From: Chthonobacter albigriseus
GTDB taxonomy: Bacteria; Pseudomonadota; Alphaproteobacteria; Rhizobiales; Pleomorphomonadaceae
Length of the DNA: 64,000 bases
Direction of reading: 5' to 3'
Assembly: GCF_013839445.1 (NCBI RefSeq)
Contig: NZ_JACDIT010000001.1
Coordinates: 574,126-638,125 of the forward strand
Below are positions 38,534 to 47,313 of the stretch, one piece after another; position 1 is the first letter of the stretch; every line of letters begins with the position of its first letter. Both the position numbers and the translations under genes were made by a program. Below the pieces are notes generated by a model that was not told the DNA's origin, did no database searches, and worked only from the letters and a program-made list of their open reading frames with translations.

Positions 38534-39181
38534 ATGATCCCCTGGACCTACAGCAAGGCGGAGATCATCGCAGATGCCATCGTGCATGGCGTCGGCCTGG
38601 TCTTCGCGCTGGTCGGCATCGCCGCCCTGGTCACGCTGACCGCGGTCAAGGGCGGCGCGACCGATGTCGCCGTCGCCACCGTCTACGGCGGCGGCCTGGT
38701 GGCGATGCTGTCGGCGTCCTTCCTCTACAATCTCTGGCCGGTGTCGCCGGCCAAGTGGTTTTTGCGGCGGTTCGATCATTCCGCGATCTTCGTGCTGATC
38801 GCCGCCACATACACACCTTTCCTGTCGCAGTTGCCCTACGGCCCCCTTTCCGTCAGCCTGTTCGTGGTGATCTGGGGCACGGCTCTCCTGGGGGTGTTGA
38901 TCAAGTGCGCCCTGCCCGGCCGGTTCGACCGGCTGACCATCGGGCTCTACCTCGCGCTCGGCTGGAGCGGAGCGGTGGTGTTCTCCGACCTCGCGCTTCA
39001 CCTGTCATCCACGACGCTCGGCCTGATCGTGGTCGGTGGGGTGATCTATTCAGCTGGCGTGATCTTCCACGTCTGGGATTCGCTGAAGTTCCAGAACGCG
39101 ATATGGCACGGCTTCGTGGTAGCCGGCGCGGCGTGCCACTATTTCGCGGTGGTGGACTGCCTCATCGTGGCGCGCGCCTGA
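38534..39181 (+). CDS. Hemolysin III / PAQR-family membrane protein
   Basis: A 215-residue protein with seven membrane segments. The PAQR metal-site motifs are present: 'AEIIADAIVHGVG' with E and H in the first segment, 'SASFLYNLWP' with 'RRFDHSAIFVLIAATYTPF', and the closing 'WHGFVVAGAACHYFAV' (HxxxH-type). Such proteins bind zinc and may be ceramidase-like hydrolases; the hemolysin name is historical and does not prove toxicity. The ATG at 38534 follows GGTGAGGATGGAG at a normal distance. A bidirectional terminator follows. Confidence 0.92.
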   Translation: MIPWTYSKAEIIADAIVHGVGLVFALVGIAALVTLTAVKGGATDVAVATVYGGGLVAMLSASFLYNLWPVSPAKWFLRRFDHSAIFVLIAATYTPFLSQLPYGPLSVSLFVVIWGTALLGVLIKCALPGRFDRLTIGLYLALGWSGAVVFSDLALHLSSTTLGLIVVGGVIYSAGVIFHVWDSLKFQNAIWHGFVVAGAACHYFAVVDCLIVARA

Positions 39182-39203
39182 CCCGCCATCCAGACGCAAA
39201 AGA

Positions 39204-39229
39204 GGGCGCCGACATGAATGTCGGCGCCC
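39204..39229. terminator. Bidirectional terminator between hemolysin III and WDPAN-repeat genes
   Basis: GGGCGCCGACA and TGTCGGCGCCC form an 11-base-pair stem with a TGAA loop. The plus side continues TTCCTTC; the minus side reads CTCTTTTGC, so it has T-tracts in both directions between two convergent genes. Confidence 0.8.
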
Positions 39230-39273
39230 TTCCTTCACGGAGCCGCGTGGCTGCTCCGAACAAGCCTGACGGC

Positions 39274-39579
39274 TCAGTCGTTGGCCGGATCCCAAACCGG
39301 AGCCCGGTAGGTGAAGTCGGCCGGAGCCTGGGTCTTCAGAGCGTTGCCGCGTGCCTCGAGCTCGATGTCACGGGGGCTGTTCGCCGGATCCCAGACCTGG
39401 GGGCCAGCGGTGAAGCTGCCGCTGGTGGCGACAGCGCTGCCGGAGGTGGAGCCCTTCAGTGCCTGACGCTGGATCTGAAGATCAGACGGAGAATTCGCCG
39501 GATCCCAGCCCTGAGCGCTGGCAGTCGAGGCGAAGGCGATGGCGGCAACGGCGACCGCAGCAAAGATCTTGGACTTCAT
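39274..39579 (-). CDS. Small secreted protein with three WDPAN repeats
   Basis: A 101-residue protein. It has a clear Sec signal peptide (Met-Lys-Ser-Lys, then a hydrophobic Ala/Val run) cleaved at 'ASTASAQG', so the mature chain is about 80 residues and periplasmic or secreted. Mature text holds 'GWDPANSPSDLQIQRQALKG', 'VWDPANSPRDIELEARGNAL' and a terminal 'VWDPAND'. The repeat W-D-P-A-N is followed each time by S-P-x-D. I do not recognise a family. The ATG at 39579 has GAGG about 11 bases upstream. It is monocistronic, with a terminator behind it. Confidence 0.75.
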   Translation of the reverse strand: MKSKIFAAVAVAAIAFASTASAQGWDPANSPSDLQIQRQALKGSTSGSAVATSGSFTAGPQVWDPANSPRDIELEARGNALKTQAPADFTYRAPVWDPAND

Positions 39580-40002
39580 GATAGACAATCCTCTATTTTC
39601 ACTCTTCAGACACTCAGGCGCCGGCTCGTCATCCAATCGATAATTCGACTTGAGTTCGACGGGTCGCGTCGTGTCCGATGACGCTGAGATAGACCTCGAC
39701 TGGGCGCAGTGAAAGGCCTGCTGCGTTGAACAATCTGTTATTTTGAATGTGATCGTTCACGTCACGATCCCGATCCGCTCACGACGCCGGGATCGAGCCG
39801 TGAGCTTGGGCTTCCAGCTCGCTCGATCAACGGCCTGCAACCGGCGGCATTCGTGCCTCATGCTTTCAGGACGGCGATCACGCCCGTTCACGCCGAGGAT
39901 GCCGGTCGGATGGGCAAGCAGCCGGTGGGGTCGTCTTCCGCCAGCTGATCCCGCGTCGGATCACGAATTTGGGATCGGCCTTGCGGACCGTCGACCGGGG
40001 CC
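39580..40002. other. Intergenic region upstream of the WDPAN-repeat gene
   Basis: 423 bases with no gene recognised. Short open frames exist but show no credible protein. It should hold the promoter of the WDPAN-repeat gene on the minus strand and the 3' end of the DNA ligase gene. A short inverted repeat, GATCGT-N7-ACGATC, lies at about 39752-39770; its meaning is unclear. Confidence 0.4.
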
Positions 40003-41640
40003 TCAGGCCTCCGGCAGCATGGCGAGCAGCACCGCAATCTCGTCCGCGTCGGCCGGCTTCTTGTCCCAGCGCAGCCGCGCGACGCGGGGGAAGCGCATGG
40101 CGACACCCGACTTGTGACGCGTGGAGCGATTGAGGCCCTCGAAGGCGACTTCGATCACCAAGCCCTGCTCAGCCGTATGCACCACCTCTCGCACGGGGCC
40201 GAAGCGGTTGACGGTGTTGTTGCGAACGAAGCGGTCGATCTCCTTCAGTTCCTCGTCGGTGAAGCCGAAATAGGCCTTGCCGACCGGTACCAGTTCGCGC
40301 GTTTCGCCGTTGGGCTTCCAGACGCCGAAGGTGTAGTCGGAGTAGAAGGACGAGCGCTTGCCGTGGCCGCGCTGGGCGTACATGAGCACGGCGTCGACAT
40401 TGTAGGGGTCGCGCTTCCACTTGAACCACTCGCCCTTGACGCGGCCCGGCACGTAGGGTGCGGCCGCGCGCTTGATCATGACGCCCTCCACGGCCTCGGC
40501 GTCCGCCCCCGCGCCATGGGCGGAGGGATCGGACCGGGCAGCGGCTAGATCCTCCCAGGTCTCGAAGGGGATCATCGGCGAAAGGTCGATCAAGGGGTCG
40601 CCGATCGCCGCGACGAAGGCTTCCAGCCGGGTGCGCCGGTCGTCGAATGGCAAAGCGCGGATATCCTCGCCGCCCTCCGCCAGAAGATCGTAGGCGCGAA
40701 TGGCGGCCGGCATTTCGGCGAGCAGCTTCGGCGTCACCGTCTTCCGGTTCAGCCGCTGCTGCAGGGTGGCGAAAGGCTGGACGCGACCGTCGATCATCAC
40801 CAGGAGCTCACCGTCGATCGCCCCGTCAAAGGTCAGCCGCTCCAGGAGATCGGGAAAGGCGCCGGAGAGATCCTCGCCGGACCGGGAAAACAGGCGCTGG
40901 ACCCGGCGGCCATCGGCCATCGTCCCGGCTGCCGCCTGGACGCGGATGCCGTCCCACTTCCACTCCGCCCGGAACAGGGCCGGATCGTTCTCCGCCGCGT
41001 CCCGCTCCTCCAGCGCGTGCGCGAGCATCGGCGGGCGAAACGGGGCCGGGTCGACCGCCTCCGGTCGCGGCCCCCTCCCCTCGATCCAATCGAAGAGCGC
41101 ACGGTACGGCGGCTCCAGGCCGTGCCAGACCTCCTCGACCTCGTCGGGTTCGCGGCCGCCGAGCCTTGCGACCGCCGTCTTGGCGAGCCGGGAAGAGACG
41201 CCGATGCGCAGCGCGCCCGTGATCAGCTTGAGCAGCGCGAAACGGCCGGTCTCGTCGAGGAGATCGAGCCAGCGCGCGAGCAGACGGGGGATGTCGACCT
41301 TGCCGGCGCTCCGAAGCGCCAGGACTACCTCGGCCAGACCAGGCGGCGGCTCGTTGGGCGTCGCCTCCGGGGTCGGCCACAGCAGCGAGACGGTCTCGGA
41401 GAGGTCGCCGACATAGTCATAGGACATCGCGAAGAGGACGGGGTCGACGCGCTCGGCGATCAGAGCGCGGATCAGGCCGGGCTTGGCGTGATGAAAAACA
41501 AGGCCGCCGGTGAGCGCTGCCAGACCATAGCCACGGTCCGGATCCGGCTCGGATCGGAGGTATGCCTCGACGAGCGCAATCTTGGCGTTGCGACGCGGTT
41601 CGTAGGCAAGGCGGTCGAGGAGGGCGGCGAAGCGGTTCAT
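40003..41640 (-). CDS. ATP-dependent DNA ligase (ligase-associated damage response type)
   Basis: A 545-residue ligase that seals nicks in duplex DNA using ATP. The nucleotidyl-transfer motif 'EWKWDGIRVQ' (Lys-x-Asp-Gly) lies at about 226, with 'DGELLVM' after it, then the OB-fold half with 'GVMIKRAAAPYVPGRVKGEWFKWKRD'-type motifs IV and V (read in parts), and an N-terminal helical DNA-binding domain. It belongs with the helicase, exonuclease and PdeM in the ligase-associated DNA damage response, not with the LigD end-joining enzymes: no polymerase or Ku gene is present. It follows the exonuclease gene after 74 bases. Confidence 0.93.
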   Translation of the reverse strand: MNRFAALLDRLAYEPRRNAKIALVEAYLRSEPDPDRGYGLAALTGGLVFHHAKPGLIRALIAERVDPVLFAMSYDYVGDLSETVSLLWPTPEATPNEPPPGLAEVVLALRSAGKVDIPRLLARWLDLLDETGRFALLKLITGALRIGVSSRLAKTAVARLGGREPDEVEEVWHGLEPPYRALFDWIEGRGPRPEAVDPAPFRPPMLAHALEERDAAENDPALFRAEWKWDGIRVQAAAGTMADGRRVQRLFSRSGEDLSGAFPDLLERLTFDGAIDGELLVMIDGRVQPFATLQQRLNRKTVTPKLLAEMPAAIRAYDLLAEGGEDIRALPFDDRRTRLEAFVAAIGDPLIDLSPMIPFETWEDLAAARSDPSAHGAGADAEAVEGVMIKRAAAPYVPGRVKGEWFKWKRDPYNVDAVLMYAQRGHGKRSSFYSDYTFGVWKPNGETRELVPVGKAYFGFTDEELKEIDRFVRNNTVNRFGPVREVVHTAEQGLVIEVAFEGLNRSTRHKSGVAMRFPRVARLRWDKKPADADEIAVLLAMLPEA

Positions 41641-41714
41641 GTCTGCTCAACGTAGCTTCGGAACGAAGGGTTGCCGAGGGGTGAACCGGCGACCCTTCCA
41701 GGCGCCACTCGGGC

Positions 41715-42752
41715 TCAACCGGCCGCGCCGCCTGCGGCAACCCCTTCGCCCTCCTCCTCGTCGCCGTATCCGATGAGGTTGAGCGGCTTGGCGCGGATGC
41801 CTTGCGTGCCGCACCAGTGGACCAGAGCGTCCTCCTGCCCGTGGGTGACCCAGACCTCCTCGGCGCCCGTCTCCAAGATGGTGTCGCAGAGGTCGTCCCA
41901 ATCCGAGTGGTCCGAGATGACGAGCGGCAGTTCGGCCCCCTTCTGGCGGGCCCGGGCGCGGACGCGCATCCAGCCGCTGGCGAAGGCGGTCACCGGGTCG
42001 GCGAAACGGCGGGCCCAGAGATCCTGGGTCGCCGAGGGCGGACAGAGCACGATGCGGCCGGCCAGGTCGGCTTTTGCCCGGCCGGCGACTGCCTCGAGCG
42101 GGCCTAGGTCGACGCCTCGTTCGGCATAAAGACGGCAGAGCCGGTCCAGGCCGCCGTGGATGAGGATCGGCGCGTCGTAGCCGGCCTCCCGGATCAGCGC
42201 GATCACCCGTTGCGCCTTGCCGAGCGCGTAGGCGCCGACGATGTGGGTCCTGTCTGGGAAGAGCGCGTGGCTGTCCAGCAGCTTGGCGATCTCGCCACGG
42301 ACCGGCGGATGGCGGAAGACCGGCAGCGCGAAGGTCGCCTCCGTCACGAAAGCGTGGCAGCGGACCGGCACGAAGGCTGCCGCGGTCGGATCGGCCTGGC
42401 GCTTGTAGTCGCCTGAGACGACAACGCGCAGGCCGCGCCACTCCAGGAGGATCTGGGCCGACCCGAGCACATGGCCGGCCGGGTACAGCGTGACGTCCAC
42501 CTCGCCGATGCGGACCGTCTCGCCATACTCCGCGGACTGGCGCGCCACGGTGAAATCCTCGCCATAGCGCGTCGCCATGATGGCGATCGTCTCCGGCGTC
42601 GCGAGCACGGCCCGATGGCCGGATCGGGCATGATCGGAGTGACCGTGGGTCACGACCGCCCGCGCCACCGGTCGCACCGGGTCGATATGGAAGCCGCCCG
42701 CGGCGCAATAGAGCCCGGCAGCATCGAGCGAGAGAAGATCTTCGGCGCGCAT
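41715..42752 (-). CDS. Ligase-associated DNA damage response exonuclease (SNM1-like)
   Basis: A 345-residue metallo-beta-lactamase/beta-CASP protein. The metal motif 'VVTHGHSDHARSGH' (HxHxDH) is intact, with 'LYPAGHVLGSAQ' and 'VVSGDYKRQADPT' for the remaining ligands and 'VISDHSDWDDL' in the beta-CASP part. Family proteins are predicted 5' exonucleases that process ends for the ligase. The ATG at 42752 gives 'MRAEDLLSLDAAGLYCAAGGF', the usual start; the frame opens further upstream into the dcd promoter. It heads a two-gene operon with the ligase. Confidence 0.92.
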   Translation of the reverse strand: MRAEDLLSLDAAGLYCAAGGFHIDPVRPVARAVVTHGHSDHARSGHRAVLATPETIAIMATRYGEDFTVARQSAEYGETVRIGEVDVTLYPAGHVLGSAQILLEWRGLRVVVSGDYKRQADPTAAAFVPVRCHAFVTEATFALPVFRHPPVRGEIAKLLDSHALFPDRTHIVGAYALGKAQRVIALIREAGYDAPILIHGGLDRLCRLYAERGVDLGPLEAVAGRAKADLAGRIVLCPPSATQDLWARRFADPVTAFASGWMRVRARARQKGAELPLVISDHSDWDDLCDTILETGAEEVWVTHGQEDALVHWCGTQGIRAKPLNLIGYGDEEEGEGVAAGGAAG

Positions 42753-42886
42753 GCTCCAATAAGATAGGGCGTCGGCCTGACGGTAGACAGCGGCGAGCCC
42801 GATATTGGCCGAGTGGATTGGTGCAATTGGCCCCGTCATGGGCTAATACCCCGGGACGATCGTTGCCCACCTACCCCCGAGACGCC

Positions 42887-43978
42887 ATGTCCTCCGCCCC
42901 TGCCGGCATTCTTCCGGCCCACCGGATCGAAGACCTGATCGCCCGCGGCGCGATCCAGTCGCCGGATTCCGTCGAGGGAGACCAGATCCAGCCTGCCAGC
43001 CTGGACATCCGCCTCGGCAGCGTGGCGCATCGGCTGCGGGCGAGCTTCCTGCCGGGCCCGCATGCGACGGTTCTGGACAAGCTCGACCGGCTGAAGCTGC
43101 ACACCATCGACCTCAGCGAGGGCGCGGTGCTGGAGACCGGCTGCGTCTACCTGGTGCCGGTGCTGGAACGGCTGGCGCTGCCGGCCCACGTTTCCGCCTC
43201 CGCCAACCCGAAGAGCTCGACGGGGCGGCTCGATGTGTTCACGCGCGTGATCACGGACAATGGCGCGGCCTTCGACACGATCGCGGCGGGGTATCGCGGC
43301 CCTCTCTACGTGGAGATCAGCCCGCGGACCTTCCCGGTGCTCGTGCGCCGCGGGTCGCGGCTGTCGCAGATCCGCTTCCGGACCGGAGACGCGCGTCTCA
43401 CCGACGACGAACTAGTGGACTTGCACGAGACGACGCCGCTGGTCGACACCGACCCTGCCGTGTTCGAAAACGGGCTCACGCTTTCCATCGACCTGAAGCG
43501 GGACGGACCGGGCTCGCTGGTCGGCTACCGGGCCAAGCGGCATTCCGCGGTGATCGACGTGGACAAGAAGGGCGCGCATGACATGCTCGACTTCTGGGAG
43601 CCGATCCTGGCGCGTGGGGAGCCTTCTCTCGTGCTCGACCCCGACGAATTCTACATCCTCGTCTCGCGCGAAGCGGTACACGTGCCGCCGACCACCGCGG
43701 CCGAGATGGTCGCGATCGATCCGCTGGTGGGCGAGTTCCGCGTTCACTACGCCGGCTTCTTCGATCCCGGGTTCGGCCATGCGGCAGCCGGCGGATCCGG
43801 GTCCCGCGCCGTGCTTGAGGTGCGCAGCCACGAGGTTCCCTTCATCCTGGATCACGGCCAGACCATCGGACGCCTGGTCTACGAACGGATGCAGGAGGAA
43901 CCCCGCACGCTCTACGGCCAGGGCATCGGATCGAACTACCAGGCGCAAGGCCTGAAGCTTTCCAAGCATTTTCGCTGA
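42887..43978 (+). CDS. dcd: 2'-deoxycytidine 5'-triphosphate deaminase, double-length form
   Basis: A 363-residue protein, about twice the length of ordinary Dcd. It deaminates dCTP to dUTP for thymidylate synthesis. The dUTPase-fold motifs are present: 'IQPASLDIRLG', 'ASANPKSSTGRLDVFTRVI' and 'GYRGPLYVEISPRTFPVLV', and a second, weaker copy in the C-terminal half includes 'PDEFYILVSREAV' and 'PGFGHAAAGGSGSRAVLEV'. The two-copy architecture is typical of alphaproteobacteria. The ATG at 42887 begins 'MSSAPAGILPAHRIEDL'. It is divergent from the exonuclease gene. Confidence 0.9.
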   Translation: MSSAPAGILPAHRIEDLIARGAIQSPDSVEGDQIQPASLDIRLGSVAHRLRASFLPGPHATVLDKLDRLKLHTIDLSEGAVLETGCVYLVPVLERLALPAHVSASANPKSSTGRLDVFTRVITDNGAAFDTIAAGYRGPLYVEISPRTFPVLVRRGSRLSQIRFRTGDARLTDDELVDLHETTPLVDTDPAVFENGLTLSIDLKRDGPGSLVGYRAKRHSAVIDVDKKGAHDMLDFWEPILARGEPSLVLDPDEFYILVSREAVHVPPTTAAEMVAIDPLVGEFRVHYAGFFDPGFGHAAAGGSGSRAVLEVRSHEVPFILDHGQTIGRLVYERMQEEPRTLYGQGIGSNYQAQGLKLSKHFR

Positions 43979-44078
43979 GGGCGGTGCCCAAGGCGGCTCC
44001 TTGCCGCCAGGGGCTCCGGTCCGGGCCAACGCTCCCGTCCCTGTCATGCGGGGGGACGGGATCCGATCCGGCGACCTC

Positions 44079-45002
44079 TTAGCGGGACGCCTTGTAGAGC
44101 TTGCTGGCGATCTCGAACATCTCCTCGGGGGCATAGTCCGGGGTGAAGGCCGAGGGCACGCCGGTCAGCTGATGGATCTTGCCGCCTTCCGGCATGCCGT
44201 CGACGACCTGGAGTTCGCCCGGGGGATCGTCGGGCAGCGCCACCTCGCCGTTGCCCCAGATCCCGGCCATTTCCTTGTAGTCGTCGGGACTGAAGGTATA
44301 GAGGCGGCGGTGGGAACCCTCGTCCAGGTACTTCTGGCATTCCGGGATCTTGCTCAGCGGAATGTTGGGCGTGGGCAGCATCTTGTCGATGTCGACGCCC
44401 GTGATCTTCTTCAGCGCAAGCGCATAGGCATGGGCGTGCACCGAGCCACGCACGAGAAGGTAACCGCAGACCTCGCGCCCGGCCGGATCGGTCAGCGTTT
44501 CGTAGACCCGCAGCTTGTGCAGGCGGGCGCCGCATTCCAGATGGAAATTGTGCAGCAGATCGAGCACGACATTTCCCGTGGTCGTGATGAAGTCGTTGTT
44601 CCAGGACTGGCCATTGCTGTTGACCGGCATGGCGCCGCCGCCGCCGGACAGGAACGCGGCAGCGAGGCGGATGTCCTTCATGTCTTCGAAGGGTGCGCCG
44701 GAGATGTCACCGCCGTCCGTCTCGTCGCCGCCGTTGTCGGGACCGTTGTTCAGCATTGCGACACCGTTGCTGACGAGCTCGACATGGCCGAGTTCCTCCG
44801 CGGTGATCGCCGCGACCAGGCTGTAGAACGGCTTCAGCTTGTTCTTCGACCTGAAATTGAAGCTCTGGAACATATAGTTCCCAAGCGTCGACATCTCGCC
44901 GTACTTGCCTCCGAGCAACTCCTGCAGGGCTGCCGCGGCGTTGGGGTCCTGGCGGGTCGGAGCTGGAAGCTCGACCTGCAACCTGTCTATGCGTAGGAAC
45001 AT
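44079..45002 (-). CDS. Manganese catalase family protein
   Basis: A 307-residue non-haem dimanganese catalase that breaks down hydrogen peroxide. Ligand helices are recognisable: '[19 protein letters not shown]' (E and H), '[20 protein letters not shown]', and '[18 protein letters not shown]'. '[15 protein letters not shown]' is the conserved active-site loop. The ATG at 45002 ([13 protein letters not shown]) has AAAGGA nine bases upstream; the longer frame runs through a non-coding promoter. It is divergent from the YeeE/YedE pair across a 196-base gap. Confidence 0.92.
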   Translation of the reverse strand: MFLRIDRLQVELPAPTRQDPNAAAALQELLGGKYGEMSTLGNYMFQSFNFRSKNKLKPFYSLVAAITAEELGHVELVSNGVAMLNNGPDNGGDETDGGDISGAPFEDMKDIRLAAAFLSGGGGAMPVNSNGQSWNNDFITTTGNVVLDLLHNFHLECGARLHKLRVYETLTDPAGREVCGYLLVRGSVHAHAYALALKKITGVDIDKMLPTPNIPLSKIPECQKYLDEGSHRRLYTFSPDDYKEMAGIWGNGEVALPDDPPGELQVVDGMPEGGKIHQLTGVPSAFTPDYAPEEMFEIASKLYKASR

Positions 45003-45198
45003 AGGGTTCGTCCTTTGGTTGGCTGACAGACCGGAACGGACGACCCGGGTGCTTGTTCCTGTCTCCGGTGCTTTCAGTCCTCCTTTCCATGAAATTTCAT
45101 TCCACGGCGACGGGAGCGGGCGCGACGGCGACCACTTCACCGGACGGCCAAGGTCTGACATCGTTGGTGTCGTTGACAGCACGAGCCGGAGGTCTGCC

Positions 45199-45624
45199 TT
45201 GCCCACCGATTTCACGCCAATCGCCTCCTTTGCCGGCGGGGTCCTGATCGGACTTTCCGCAGTGCTGCTGATGGCGCTGCAGGGCCGGATCGCCGGGGTC
45301 AGCGGCATCGCAGCGGGCCTGCTGCCGCCGTGGTCGGGGCCGGCCAGCTGGCGGATCGCCTTTCTCGCGGGGCTCGTCGGCGCCGCGGCGGTCGCCGGAT
45401 GGGTTCTCCGGATCGAGATCACGCAGACCGTCACAACGGATGGATCCACGCTGGTCTTCGGCGGTCTGCTGGTCGGCGTCGGGACGGTGCTCGGATCGGG
45501 CTGCACCAGCGGGCATGGCGTGTGCGGGCTGGCGCGCTTCTCCGTGCGCTCGCTCGCGGCGGTGGCGACCTTCATGGCCACGGCAGGACTGACCGTGTTC
45601 GCCGTCCGGCATCTCGCAGGGTGA
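45199..45624 (+). CDS. YeeE/YedE-family membrane protein, N-terminal half transporter
   Basis: A 141-residue protein with four membrane segments. '[17 protein letters not shown]' carries the conserved cysteines of the sulfur-transport domain. Full-length family members (e.g. TsuA, thiosulfate uptake) have two such repeats; here the halves are separate genes. The start is a TTG at 45199 behind a perfect GGAGG with six-base spacing, which decides it; no ATG is available. It is followed after 11 bases by the other half. Confidence 0.87.
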   Translation: MPTDFTPIASFAGGVLIGLSAVLLMALQGRIAGVSGIAAGLLPPWSGPASWRIAFLAGLVGAAAVAGWVLRIEITQTVTTDGSTLVFGGLLVGVGTVLGSGCTSGHGVCGLARFSVRSLAAVATFMATAGLTVFAVRHLAG

Positions 45625-45635
45625 GGGGCATACCA

Positions 45636-46088
45636 TTGAAAGAGATCGCCACCGCTCTCGTCTCGGGCCTCCTCTTCGGCGCCGGCCTGCTCCTTTCGGG
45701 CATGGCGGATCCGGCCAAGGTGCTCAACTTCCTCGATATTGCTGGGACGTGGGATCCCAGTCTCGCCTTCGTGATGGGAGGCGCCGTGCTGACGACCGCG
45801 ATCGGCTACCGGTTCGCGCTGCGCCCTCCGCGCCCGCTGTTGGCCGACAGGTTCGACCTGCCGCGCACGACCGGGATCGACGGGCGCCTGATCGGCGGGG
45901 CGGCGCTGTTCGGCGTCGGCTGGGGTCTGGTCGGCTACTGCCCCGGCCCGGCCTTCGTCGGGCTCGGCCTCGGCTCCGCGTCGGCTGCGATCTTCGTGCT
46001 GGCCCTCCTCGCCGGTCTGGGACTGGGCAGGGTGCTGAGCGCCGGAAACGCCCTCGGGCCGGAGGCGGCCGTTCCGCAGGACGGATGA
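45636..46088 (+). CDS. YeeE/YedE-family (DUF6691-type) membrane protein, second half transporter
   Basis: A 150-residue protein with four membrane segments. 'GLLFGAGLLLSGMADPAKVLN' and 'GLVGYCPGPAFVGLGLG' (with the conserved Cys) match the second half of YeeE/YedE sulfur transporters. The start is a TTG at 45636 with GAGGGG six bases upstream. It pairs with the preceding half. PmpA/PmpB-type pairs of this kind are linked to sulfide handling in other bacteria; the substrate here is inferred only from the family. Confidence 0.85.
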   Translation: MKEIATALVSGLLFGAGLLLSGMADPAKVLNFLDIAGTWDPSLAFVMGGAVLTTAIGYRFALRPPRPLLADRFDLPRTTGIDGRLIGGAALFGVGWGLVGYCPGPAFVGLGLGSASAAIFVLALLAGLGLGRVLSAGNALGPEAAVPQDG

Positions 46089-46180
46089 CGAGGCGGTCCG
46101 CTCGCCTGCCAGGAGGACCTTCCCGCCGACACACGGCCGCTTGACAGGACAGGCCCTCCGCTGCGATCAAGAGAGCCGAC

Positions 46181-46254
46181 GCGGGTGTAGCTCAATGGTA
46201 GAGCAGAAGCTTCCCAAGCTTACGACGAGGGTTCGATTCCCTTCACCCGCTCCA
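46181..46254 (+). tRNA. tRNA-Gly (anticodon CCC)
   Basis: A 74-base cloverleaf with CCA encoded. The acceptor arm GCGGGTG pairs with CACCCGC, the D-arm is 'TAGCTCAATGGTAGAGC', the anticodon loop TTCCCAA gives CCC (reads GGG), and the T-arm has the 'GGTTCGATTCC' signature. No second tRNA is nearby. Confidence 0.97.
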
Positions 46255-46489
46255 CCGCCCCTCTCCCCCGATACCCAGCCTCCCGTCGAGCCGCTCATCC
46301 GCCCTGTTTGGGAACCCGGTGTGCGGCCGCTGGTCCGAGCGACGCAGGCTGGGCGGGCGCGGTAAGCAAAGCCCTCCGCAGTTCTTCCGGTCCGCCCGCG
46401 AGCGGCAGAACCGGCACGCGCCGTGCCTGCGAGGGGCGCTGTCGTCGGCACTCCCAATCACGCCAAGAAGGCGTGGATGAAAGGTTAAC
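46255..46489. other. Intergenic region between tRNA-Gly and minCDE
   Basis: About 235 bases with no gene recognised. Open frames on both strands lack ribosome sites and resemble no protein. The far end leads into the CtrA box and the minC promoter. Confidence 0.45.
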
Positions 46490-46505
46490 TTAACCGTTCG
46501 TTAAC
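46490..46505. promoter_or_regulatory. CtrA-binding site upstream of minCDE
   Basis: TTAA-CCGTTCG-TTAAC matches the full CtrA consensus exactly, 46 bases before the minC start. An extra GTTAAC directly before it (46484-46489) enlarges the palindromic cluster. CtrA control of min genes is reported in rhizobia, so a cell-cycle-timed promoter is likely here. Confidence 0.82.
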
Positions 46506-46550
46506 CATCCGCTGGGCAAAAATAGCCCAGTAGCAAGTTCAAGTGCGGCG

Positions 46551-47291
46551 ATGGCAACGATCACGGCGACAGCCCCCAAAACCCGAAATCCGATACGCTT
46601 CCGCGGCCGCTCCTTCCTGGCGCTGGTGCTGCAGCCGGAGCTCCCGCTCACCGACTGGATGGCCGAGTTCGACCATCTGCTCGAGCGCTCCCCGAGCTTC
46701 TTCATCGGGCGCGCGGTGGTGCTCGACGTCACGAATCTGGGCCTCGACAAGCCGGCGCTTGCCGATCTCGTGGCCCAGCTGTTCCACCGCCGCGTGCGGG
46801 TGATGGGCGTGGAAGGCGCGAAGGCTTCCGCTCTCGGACTCGGCATGCCGCCGGCGATGAGCGGCGGCCGGCTGGTCGACGTTCCCGAACCCGTGGACGA
46901 ATCGCCGGACGCTCCAGCGCCCGCGAGCCCGCCGCCGACAGCCTTGCAACCCGCCCCGCAGACGCCGGCCCTCCTGATCGACGCGCCGGTGCGCTCCGGC
47001 CAGTCGATCGTGTTCCCGGAAGGCGACGTGACGGTGATCGGCTCGGTGGCCTCGGGCGCCGAGATCGTCGCCGGCGGATCGGTCCATGTCTACGGCGCGC
47101 TGCGCGGCCGGGTGCTTGCGGGTTCCGCGGGCAACCCGCTGGCGCGGATCTTCTGCCACAAGCTGGAGGCGGAACTGCTGGCGATCGATGGTCTCTACCA
47201 GACGGCAGACGAAATGAGCGAGGACCTCAAGGGGCGGGCGGTCCAGATCTGGCTCAAAGACGACACCCTGATGATGACACGCCTCGACTGA
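46551..47291 (+). CDS. minC: Septum site-determining protein MinC
   Basis: A 246-residue FtsZ antagonist. The N-terminal domain ('FRGRSFLALVLQPELPLTDW', about 15-110) is followed by a Pro/Ala linker and the C-terminal beta-helix domain ('GQSIVFPEGDVTVIGSVASG', 'AGGSVHVYGALRGRVLAGSAG') that dimerises and binds MinD. The ATG at 46551 gives a short leader. First gene of minCDE, 22 bases before minD. Confidence 0.95.
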   Translation: MATITATAPKTRNPIRFRGRSFLALVLQPELPLTDWMAEFDHLLERSPSFFIGRAVVLDVTNLGLDKPALADLVAQLFHRRVRVMGVEGAKASALGLGMPPAMSGGRLVDVPEPVDESPDAPAPASPPPTALQPAPQTPALLIDAPVRSGQSIVFPEGDVTVIGSVASGAEIVAGGSVHVYGALRGRVLAGSAGNPLARIFCHKLEAELLAIDGLYQTADEMSEDLKGRAVQIWLKDDTLMMTRLD

Positions 47292-47313
47292 GGTTCGCGG
47301 AAGGAAGACGACG

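Noticed and set aside
39743-40117. Plus-strand open frame in the gap before the DNA ligase gene
   Set aside because: Arg/Ser-rich text, overlaps the ligase 3' end, no start signals.
46167-46457. Minus-strand open frame over the tRNA and its flank
   Set aside because: It runs antisense through tRNA-Gly, has no ribosome site and resembles no protein.
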